Of a DNA stretch of 7,287 bases, positions 1 to 5,280 are shown piece after piece. The notes beneath the pieces are model-generated. The model was not told the DNA's origin, ran no database searches, and saw nothing but the letters and a program-made list of their open reading frames with translations. A program made the position numbers and the translations under genes. Positions within the stretch are counted from its first letter, which is position 1. Each line of letters opens with the position of its first letter. The stretch covers positions 1 through 7,287 of the forward strand of contig JANXWQ010000074.1 in the NCBI GenBank assembly GCA_025351065.1. The letters are read 5' to 3'. The DNA comes from Chthoniobacter sp. GTDB taxonomy: Bacteria; Verrucomicrobiota; Verrucomicrobiia; Chthoniobacterales; Chthoniobacteraceae.

Positions 1-22
1 TGCCTCTTCCAGCGCGCGTTTT

Positions 23-59
23 CTGGTAATACCGTCTGGCTATACCGCTGGCTATACCG
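23..59. repeat. 12-bp tandem repeat, about three copies
   Basis: The unit CTGGCTATACCG occurs twice, exactly and head to tail, at 36-47 and 48-59. A third copy with two mismatches, CTGGTAATACCG, sits at 23-34 with one extra base before the next unit. On the other strand the unit reads CGGTATAGCCAG. The array could be a set of iterated regulator half-sites or simply a replication-slippage product; nothing in the sequence decides between these. Confidence 0.8.
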
Positions 60-177
60 GCGGAAAAATGGCAGACCATTGCGGGCCTCGGCAGGCCACG
101 CTAAATCGTCCGCCAACCCGCATGAATGCTTGATATGCAGCAACCCAGACCTGTCCAGTCCAACCGAGGCCAAACGC

Positions 178-221
178 GACCAATCGGGATGAAAATTCTG
201 TGTGACAAGAAGCGATTGGTC
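178..221. repeat. 9-bp inverted repeat in leader
   Basis: GACCAATCG (178-186) is the exact reverse complement of CGATTGGTC (213-221), with 26 nt between the arms. The second arm ends 2 nt before the AGAGG sequence at 224-228. If transcribed, the stem could affect access to that site; as DNA it could be a two-half-site operator. There is no T-run, so it is not a terminator. Confidence 0.6.
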
Positions 222-250
222 TTAGAGGCGTCCGGAATGGGCGCGCCGTG

Positions 251-1522
251 ATGTCTGCCGGCGCGCTCTCGCTCATCGCGTTCATCATCGTCGCGCTCGC
301 CGTCTGCTCGGCGCTGTTTTCGGCGATTGAGACGGCGCTGTTTTCGCTCCAGCCGTTTCACATCGAGCGGCTGAAGGCGCAGCGCGCGGACTTTGCGGCG
401 GCGCTGGCGCGGCTGATGGAAAATCCGCGCCGCCTGCTCAGCGCGATCCTGCTGGCGGATGCGCTGGTGAATCTGCCGCTGATTATTTTGAGCCTGTTTT
501 TGCTGCGGACTTTGGAAGGCTCGGGCGTGCCGTACTGGGCCGAGGCGCTGCTCATTTTCACGCTCATCGTTTTCATCTGCGACCTCGTGCCAAAGCTCGC
601 GGCGCTGGCGAATCCCGACCGCTTCGCGCGGCTCGGGGTGCGGGTGATGCGGGTGCTGACGCCGGTCTTTGATCCCGTCGCGCGGCAGCTCCAGCGGATG
701 AGCGAAAGCGTGGCCAATGCGGTGACGCCGGCGGCGCTGAAGACCGGGCACTTTCTCAGCGAAGACGAGCTGGGGACGCTGATCGAACTGAGCGCGGAGG
801 AGGGTGCGCTGCATGAGACAGAGAGCGAGATGATTCAGGAGATCATCAAGCTCGGCGACAAGACGGCGAAGGACTGCATGACGCCGCGGGTGGACGCCTT
901 CGCGGTGCCGGACGATCTCACGCACGACGAGCTGATCCCGCGGCTGCGCGCGCGGCGCTTCCGGCGGGTGGTGGTGTATGGCGAGACGCCGGATGACATC
1001 GAGGGCGTGCTGGATGTGCGGACGTTTTTGCTCGCGCCGGAAACGCCGTACACGGAGCAGCTCATCGCGCCGTCTTTCGTGCCGGAGACGATGAGGGCGA
1101 TCGATCTGCTGCGGAGTTTTCTCAAGCATCCGCAGGGGCTGGCGATCGTGGTGGATGAGCACGGCGGCACGGAGGGCGTGGTGACGCTGGCGGACATCAT
1201 CGAGGAGATCATCAGCGATGCGGTGCCGCAGGCGGAGCAGGGGCTGTACATCGAGAGCGTGGCCGAGGGGCAGCTCATCGTGAATGGCAGCGCGCGGCTG
1301 GACGACCTCAACGAACTGCTGAGTGTGAAGCTGGAAGAGGAGGGCATCGACACGATCGGCGGGCTCATTTTCAACCGGCTCGGCGCGCTGCCGAAGCCGG
1401 GCGCAAAGCTGGAAATCGACGGGCTGCGGGTGACGGTGCGGCGGACTTCGCGGAAGCGCGTGGAGGAAGTGCTGATCGTGCAGCCGCAGGCGCCGCAGGA
1501 CGGGGAGGGCGAAGGGATATGA
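251..1522 (+). CDS. CorC/HlyC-type DUF21-CBS membrane protein (CNNM family), first of a pair
   Basis: Likely inner-membrane protein of the CorC/CNNM family, whose members are linked to Mg2+ or Co2+ transport. Residues here are numbered from a GTG at 248 (424 aa); I prefer the adjacent ATG at 251 (423 aa). An N-terminal DUF21 domain (about 5-190) has several hydrophobic segments and the FSAIETAL signature near residue 24. A CBS pair follows (about 205-325), opening with CMTPR and containing DEHGGTEG and VVTLAD. A CorC_HlyC domain (about 335-412, GLIFNRLGALP) closes the protein. Two DUF21 positions differ from the usual form: the Asn-rich stretch after the LLSAILL helix reads ADALVN, and the usual E-x-x-PK reads DLVPK. 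The stop overlaps the next start (ATGA), so the two genes are probably co-translated. Function as a transporter rather than a regulator is inferred from the family. Confidence 0.9.
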   Translation: MSAGALSLIAFIIVALAVCSALFSAIETALFSLQPFHIERLKAQRADFAAALARLMENPRRLLSAILLADALVNLPLIILSLFLLRTLEGSGVPYWAEALLIFTLIVFICDLVPKLAALANPDRFARLGVRVMRVLTPVFDPVARQLQRMSESVANAVTPAALKTGHFLSEDELGTLIELSAEEGALHETESEMIQEIIKLGDKTAKDCMTPRVDAFAVPDDLTHDELIPRLRARRFRRVVVYGETPDDIEGVLDVRTFLLAPETPYTEQLIAPSFVPETMRAIDLLRSFLKHPQGLAIVVDEHGGTEGVVTLADIIEEIISDAVPQAEQGLYIESVAEGQLIVNGSARLDDLNELLSVKLEEEGIDTIGGLIFNRLGALPKPGAKLEIDGLRVTVRRTSRKRVEEVLIVQPQAPQDGEGEGI

Positions 1523-2487
1523 CGTGGCTCGCCGTGGCGCTGTGCCTGCTGGTGTCGTTCGTTTTCTCGGGGATCGAGGCGGGGATTTTGTCGGTCAATC
1601 GCGTGCGGTTGAAGCATCGCGTGAAGCATCGCGACCGCGCGGCGCTCCGGCTGGACCGGCTGCTGCGCGACCCGGAGCGGCTGCTGGTGACGGTGCTGGT
1701 GGTGACGAATCTGATGAACATTTTCGCGATCACGCTGACCGTGCAGGAGTTCACGGCGCGGTGCGGGGTGTGGGGTTATCCGGCGGCGCTCGGGGCGTTT
1801 CTGCCGGTCTATCTTTTCGGGCTGGAGCTGCTGCCGAAGTCGCTCTTCCGCCACTTCCCATACCGCGCGCTAGCGGCGCTGACCGGGCCGCTGCGGCTGG
1901 CTGATGTGCTGCTCTCGCCGCTGCACGCCGTCGGCTCGGCGGTGTCGCGCACGCTTTTCAAAAAGCGCCCGGCGCCGCAGCGGAAACTGTTCACAGGGCG
2001 CGAGGATTTCAAATATCTGACTATCGAAAGCGAGCACACCGGGGCGATCAGCAAGGCCGAGCGGGAGATGATTCACAACGTCGTGGATTTCCGCGCGGTG
2101 CAGGCGAAAGACATGATGACCCCGCTCCTCGGCTTGCCGGTGATCGCAGCGAATGCCGACCTCGCCGAGTTGCTCGCGCGGAGCCGCGCGACGGGCGTGG
2201 AGCTGTGGCCGGTGATCTCCGCGCTGGGTGAAATCACGGGGCTGGTGCAGGTCTTCGATCTGGCGCTCGACGGGCGGAGGAGCGGGCCGGTGGAGCCGCA
2301 CCAGCGGCGCATCGTGAAAGTGGCGGACACGGAGCCGGCCTACAGCGTCCTGCGCAAGCTGCGCGCGGCGCGCAGCACGCTCGCGGTGGTGAGCGGCGCG
2401 GACGGGCGGCAGGTGGGCGTGGTGGCTTGGGAGGATTTGATCCGGCGGCTGGTGACGGTCGCCGCGCCGCCCGCGAGCACGCTGTAG
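1519..2487 (+). CDS. Short DUF21-CBS membrane protein lacking the CorC_HlyC domain, second of a pair
   Basis: A 322-aa relative of the preceding protein. Its ATG overlaps the upstream stop by 4 bp and is preceded by GAAGGG (1511-1516). The DUF21 domain (about 1-190) keeps typical features: FSGIEAG at residues 16-22, Asn64 and Asn67 in the second hydrophobic segment, and ELLPKS at 103-108. The CBS region (about 195-310) is recognisable from DMMTP but weak: where the neighbour has VVTLAD this protein has VVAWED, and DEHGG is replaced by SGADG. The chain ends soon after the second CBS motif, so the C-terminal CorC_HlyC domain is absent rather than frameshifted. The stop codon lies inside a palindrome. 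It is probably a membrane partner of the first protein; a separate transport role is equally possible. Confidence 0.87.
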   Translation: MTWLAVALCLLVSFVFSGIEAGILSVNRVRLKHRVKHRDRAALRLDRLLRDPERLLVTVLVVTNLMNIFAITLTVQEFTARCGVWGYPAALGAFLPVYLFGLELLPKSLFRHFPYRALAALTGPLRLADVLLSPLHAVGSAVSRTLFKKRPAPQRKLFTGREDFKYLTIESEHTGAISKAEREMIHNVVDFRAVQAKDMMTPLLGLPVIAANADLAELLARSRATGVELWPVISALGEITGLVQVFDLALDGRRSGPVEPHQRRIVKVADTEPAYSVLRKLRAARSTLAVVSGADGRQVGVVAWEDLIRRLVTVAAPPASTL

Positions 2488-2519
2488 GGGAAGCTGCCAG
2501 CTTCCCCTACAGCGCGTGC
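2477..2519. terminator. Long palindrome between convergent genes, possible bidirectional terminator or REP-like element
   Basis: GCTGTAGGGGAAGCTG (2481-2496) is perfectly reverse-complementary to 2498-2513 around a single central base. One more pair (2480/2514) extends it; alternatively a 2-nt bulge at 2514-2515 lets GCAC (2477-2480) pair with GTGC (2516-2519). It lies between two convergent genes, as expected for a shared terminator, but no T-run follows on either strand. The TAG stop of the upstream gene (2485-2487) is inside the left arm. A dispersed intergenic palindrome is the main alternative. Confidence 0.6.
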
Positions 2520-2529
2520 GCGCGCGGAA

Positions 2530-3306
2530 TCAGTAGCCGAACTTCCGCATGTCCTCGAACGGATCGATCTTGTAGTCGCGCAGCCTGAGGTGCGAATTCG
2601 CGGAGGGTGCCGTGTTCGGATTCGCCGGCGTGAGCGGTGCGCGCCCGGCGGGCGCACCGCCACCGGCCTGCGAGAGCGCGGACTCGAGATCAGCCGGGCC
2701 GTTGTAGGCGACGAAGGTATTGACCGGCACCGCGGCCACGCGCCCGCCGCCTTCGAGCCGCGCGTGCGCGGCTACGAATTCCGTCGGATTCCAGTAGCAC
2801 GAGTAGTCGCGCGGAAAGGCCGAGCGGGCCATGCCGATGCGCAGGTTTTTGCGCATCTCGAAATGCAGGTGCGCGGGGTACATGCCGTGGCAGTTGCCGA
2901 TGGTACCGATCTTCTGCCCGCGCGCGACCTGGTCGCCTTCGCGCACGAGAATCTGGTCGAGATGGCCGTAGAGCGAATCGACGTAGGCCACCTGCGCGCC
3001 CTCCATGTAGGCGTGGCGGACGATGATGACATTGCCCCAGCCGAGGCGGAAATCGCGTGCGAAAAGCACCACGCCGTGCGCGGTCGCGGCGACGGGCGCG
3101 CCGAGGTCGGTGTCGCCGCCGGCGTTGCCGTTCCAGTCTTCGCCGAGGTGGCCATTGGGCTGCATGCCGCGCGCCTTGTAGTAGCCCTTGCCGTCGGTGC
3201 CGACGGGACATTGGAAGCCGTCGGCGAGTTTCACCGCCGCCGTGTCCGCAGCCCGGAGGGAGCTGAGGGCGAGGGAAAGGACGGCGATGGAAAAAAGCCA
3301 GCGCAT
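2530..3306 (-). CDS. Secreted M23 (LytM-type) metallopeptidase
   Basis: A 258-aa predicted zinc endopeptidase, probably acting on peptidoglycan cross-bridges or stem peptides in the periplasm. Residues 1-20 form a signal peptide (MRW, then a hydrophobic core, cleavage likely after LRA). The M23 core spans about 50-155. Probable zinc ligands are His53 and Asp57 in HLGED and His148 in AHLHFE, with His146 and His115 (YGHL) as the other conserved histidines. The loop before HLHFE reads NCHGMYPA instead of the common STGP form. After the core come about 60 residues, an Ala/Pro-rich linker (about 213-238) and a charged tail ending KFGY. It is last in the minus-strand group, 42 nt after uppP. No Shine-Dalgarno is visible: a run of eight C (coding strand) directly precedes the ATG. 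The family call is firm; the exact bond cleaved is unknown. Confidence 0.92.
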   Translation of the reverse strand: MRWLFSIAVLSLALSSLRAADTAAVKLADGFQCPVGTDGKGYYKARGMQPNGHLGEDWNGNAGGDTDLGAPVAATAHGVVLFARDFRLGWGNVIIVRHAYMEGAQVAYVDSLYGHLDQILVREGDQVARGQKIGTIGNCHGMYPAHLHFEMRKNLRIGMARSAFPRDYSCYWNPTEFVAAHARLEGGGRVAAVPVNTFVAYNGPADLESALSQAGGGAPAGRAPLTPANPNTAPSANSHLRLRDYKIDPFEDMRKFGY

Positions 3307-3314
3307 GGGGGGGG
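3307..3314. repeat. Eight-base homopolymer (G8 on plus strand) at the M23 start codon
   Basis: Eight G residues on the plus strand, so eight C on the coding strand, directly abut the ATG of the M23 peptidase where a ribosome site would be expected. Tracts of this kind can change length by slippage. Confidence 0.75.
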
Positions 3315-3348
3315 ACAGCTTACGGACCGCGCGCGGGCTGGCAATCCC

Positions 3349-4152
3349 TCAGTGCGCCACCGTGTCGTGGACAAACAGCAGGAGCAGCACGCCGACAGCG
3401 ATGCGGTAGAGGCCGAAGCCGATGAAGGTGTGGCTCTGCACGTAGCGCAGCAGCCATTTCACGGCGACGAAGGAAACGACGGCGGCGACCACGGCGGCGA
3501 GGCCGAGCATGGCCCAGTTTTCCGGCACGGTGCCGGCGGCGGGATGGTGGAGCGCTTTGAAAATTTTCAGCGCGCTGGCGGCGAGCATGGTGGGGATGCC
3601 GACGAGGAAGGAAAATTCCGTGGCCGCGGGCCGCGCCGCGCCGAGGGCGAGGGCAAAAAGGATCGTCGAGCCGGAGCGCGAGGCACCGGGGAAAACGGCC
3701 GCGAGCAACTGCGCGCCGCCCACGGCCAGCGCGACCGTCCAGGAAATTTCCGCCGCGCCTTTGCGCCCGCGAAACAGCAGCTCGACCACGACAAAAAGCA
3801 CGCCGCCGATGAGCAGCGCGAGCGCCACGGGCGTGACCTCCTCGGGCAGCTTGAAGTGCTTCTTTTCCAAAATGAAGCCGCCGACGCAGGTGATGAAAAA
3901 GGCCGCGCCGATTTTCGCGAGCAGCGCCTGGCTGGCGGGTTCGCGCCAGCGCGTGAGCATGGCGATGCGGTCGGTGAAAAGCGGCAGCACGGCCAGCACC
4001 GCGCCGGCCTGGATGACGACATTGAAAAGGTCGCTCGCCTGGTGCCGGAGAAAATGCTCGGCGATGAGCAGGTGGCCGGTCGAGGAGACGGGGATGAATT
4101 CGGTGACGCCCTCGACGAAGCCGAGGATGATGACGATGAGCCAGAGGGGCAT
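3349..4152 (-). CDS. uppP: Undecaprenyl-diphosphatase UppP (BacA)
   Basis: This inner-membrane enzyme removes a phosphate from undecaprenyl diphosphate, regenerating the lipid carrier used in peptidoglycan and surface-polysaccharide synthesis; overexpression in other bacteria gives bacitracin resistance. The 267-aa length is normal for the family. The first signature is at residues 14-27, EGVTEFIPVSSTGH, with the catalytic-type Glu14, Glu18 and His27. The second is FPGASRSGST (154-163), with Arg159. Several hydrophobic helices run along the whole length (about 3-11, 43-58, 82-95, 107-126, 216-232, 248-261). The ATG at 4152 gives an N-terminus matching the family, though no clear ribosome site precedes it. 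It lies 51 nt downstream of the P-II gene and 42 nt upstream of the M23 gene on the same strand, so a three-gene transcript is plausible. Confidence 0.96.
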   Translation of the reverse strand: MPLWLIVIILGFVEGVTEFIPVSSTGHLLIAEHFLRHQASDLFNVVIQAGAVLAVLPLFTDRIAMLTRWREPASQALLAKIGAAFFITCVGGFILEKKHFKLPEEVTPVALALLIGGVLFVVVELLFRGRKGAAEISWTVALAVGGAQLLAAVFPGASRSGSTILFALALGAARPAATEFSFLVGIPTMLAASALKIFKALHHPAAGTVPENWAMLGLAAVVAAVVSFVAVKWLLRYVQSHTFIGFGLYRIAVGVLLLLFVHDTVAH

Positions 4153-4203
4153 GGGCGAGGTGCAGGCCGAAGCGCGCGCTCCGGCCGGCGAAAAATTTCC
4201 GGG

Positions 4204-4542
4204 CTAGACCGCCGCGTCGCCGCGCTCTTCGGTGCGGATGCGGACGGCATCCTCGATCGGCGTGACGAAGACTTTGCCGTCGCCGATTTTGCCCGTCTTC
4301 GCCGCGGCCACGATGGCGGCCACGACTTTCGCCACGCGGTCATCCGAGACCACGAGCTCGAATTTCACCTTCGGCAAAAAGTCCACGGTGTACTCGCTGC
4401 CGCGGTAAATTTCCGTGTGGCCTTTCTGCCGGCCAAAGCCCTTCACCTCGCTGACGGTCATGCCCTCGATCCCGGCCTCGGCCAGCGCTTCCTTCACGTC
4501 TTCCATTTTGAAAGGCTTAATAATGGCTTCGATCTTTTTCAT
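4204..4542 (-). CDS. glnB: Nitrogen regulatory protein P-II
   Basis: A 112-aa P-II signal protein, exactly the E. coli GlnB length. P-II trimers bind ATP or ADP and 2-oxoglutarate and control ammonium transport, glutamine synthetase and nitrogen transcription. It starts MKKIEAIIKPFK, as the family does. The T-loop (37-55) contains GRQKGHTEIYRGSEY, with Tyr51 placed as in uridylylated proteobacterial proteins. Gln39 and Lys58 (2-oxoglutarate site), TGKIGDGK (83-90) and Arg101 and Arg103 (nucleotide site) are all present. The frame stays open upstream to 4659, but the family N-terminus fixes the start at 4542. No amtB or glnA is in the window, so glnB versus glnK cannot be settled; the symbol is a best guess. 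It is first in the minus-strand group, divergent from the C26 gene. No clear ribosome site is visible. Confidence 0.96.
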   Translation of the reverse strand: MKKIEAIIKPFKMEDVKEALAEAGIEGMTVSEVKGFGRQKGHTEIYRGSEYTVDFLPKVKFELVVSDDRVAKVVAAIVAAAKTGKIGDGKVFVTPIEDAVRIRTEERGDAAV

Positions 4543-4650
4543 GTTGGCGCTGAGAACTACCGGGTGTTCCGCATTTGGCAAGCTCCCGCTGCAACGGTCG
4601 GCGGAAACCTTCGCGCTTGCCCGGCGCGGGGCGGCGGCGGAGAAAGGCGC
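4543..4650. promoter_or_regulatory. Divergent intergenic region between P-II and C26 genes
   Basis: These 108 nt must carry the starts of both divergent transcripts unless a promoter lies inside a gene. On the plus strand AAAGG (4643-4647) is a ribosome-site-like sequence for the gene at 4651. A sigma-54-like TGGCA (4576-4580) is followed by GC at the wrong spacing. No convincing -35/-10 pair was found on either strand by eye. Confidence 0.4.
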
Positions 4651-5274
4651 ATGCTGCATCTGGCTTCATGGATTCGGGAATGTGACGACGCCCATTTCGC
4701 GCGCTTCTTTGCGCTGCGCCCGGACCTCCGCGTGAGCAACGCTCGCCTCGGCCCGGTCGCTCTCGCAGGCACCCACGGTCTGCTGCTCACGGGCGGGCCG
4801 GACATCGCGGCGGAATTTCACGCCGAGCCGCCCGCCGAGCCGGCGTTGATTATGGACGCCGAGCCGGCGCGCGATGCGTGGGAATTTGCCGCCGTGCGCG
4901 CCGCCGTCGCGCGCGGGCTGCCGGTGCTGGCGATTTGCAAAGGCGTGCAGGTGCTCAATGTCGCGCTTGGCGGCACGCTCCTGCTGGACATCCGCGGCCA
5001 CGATTTGCCGGAGATGAAAAGCGCCAACGTCCAGCCGCTGCGCTACGCCGCGGGTGCGCGGCATCGTTTTGAAATGGTTAACAGCTCGCATCATCAGGCG
5101 CTCGACCGCGTGGCGGACGGGCTGGAAGTCGAGGCCTGGCACGCGGACGACGGCACCATCGAGCAGGTGCGGCTGCGCGATTTTCCGTGGGGCGTGGGCG
5201 TCCAATATCACCCCGAGCGCGATATGGCTTACGCACCGCTGTTCGCAGATTTTTTCGCGCAGCTCACAAGCTAA
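4651..5274 (+). CDS. Class I glutamine amidotransferase-like / peptidase C26 family protein
   Basis: A 207-aa protein of the gamma-glutamyl-GABA hydrolase (PuuD-like) branch of class I amidotransferases; these cleave gamma-glutamyl amide bonds through a Cys-His-Glu triad. Residues 44-51, LLLTGGPD, match the conserved Gly-Gly strand. Cys96 in AICKGVQVLNVALGG is the nucleophile, in the family pattern ICxGxQxxN. His187 and Glu189 in QYHPE complete the triad. No signal peptide is seen, so it is cytoplasmic. It is shorter than typical PuuD (about 250 aa), and the usual N-terminal IGIT-type strand is abbreviated. The frame is open far upstream, but only as antisense to other genes; the ATG at 4651 has AAAGG just before it and begins the recognisable fold. 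It shares a likely transcript with the next gene. The substrate cannot be read from the sequence; a para-aminobenzoate or anthranilate synthase partner is not present. Confidence 0.88.
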   Translation: MLHLASWIRECDDAHFARFFALRPDLRVSNARLGPVALAGTHGLLLTGGPDIAAEFHAEPPAEPALIMDAEPARDAWEFAAVRAAVARGLPVLAICKGVQVLNVALGGTLLLDIRGHDLPEMKSANVQPLRYAAGARHRFEMVNSSHHQALDRVADGLEVEAWHADDGTIEQVRLRDFPWGVGVQYHPERDMAYAPLFADFFAQLTS

Positions 5275-5280
5275 TCCACC

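Larger units (their letters stand above)
1..250. promoter_or_regulatory. Non-coding leader upstream of the CorC-like gene pair
   Basis: No convincing gene is seen here, and the sequence is less GC-rich than the genes that follow. It holds a 12-bp tandem repeat (23-59), a small hairpin (arms 84-88 and 93-97, 4-nt loop), a 9-bp inverted repeat (178-186 / 213-221), an AGAGG ribosome-site-like sequence (224-228) and a possible four-codon minicistron (237-251). No good sigma-70 promoter could be picked by eye. On the minus strand the purine run GGAAGAGG (complement of 3-10) could be the ribosome site of a gene leaving the left edge, so this may be a divergent promoter region. Confidence 0.5.

Noticed and set aside
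101..1854. Long minus-strand frames opposite the CorC-like genes
   Set aside because: They are Arg/His/Gln-rich or Ser-rich translations without recognisable motifs, opposite well-supported DUF21/CBS proteins.
4576..4592. Sigma-54 promoter upstream of the C26 gene
   Set aside because: TGGCA is present, but the downstream GC falls at 9 or 12 bases rather than the required 10 from the GG, so the -24/-12 spacing is wrong.
2590..4650. Very long plus-strand open frame continuing in frame into the C26 gene
   Set aside because: It is antisense to three clear genes (M23, uppP, P-II), its translation is a repetitive Arg/Gly/His/Asp mix with no domain, and it stays open because of GC-rich codon bias. 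Only the part from 4651 is a real protein.
4543..4659. 39-residue N-terminal extension of P-II
   Set aside because: P-II proteins begin MKKIEAIIKPF; the extension is unrelated sequence and would overlap the start of the divergent gene.
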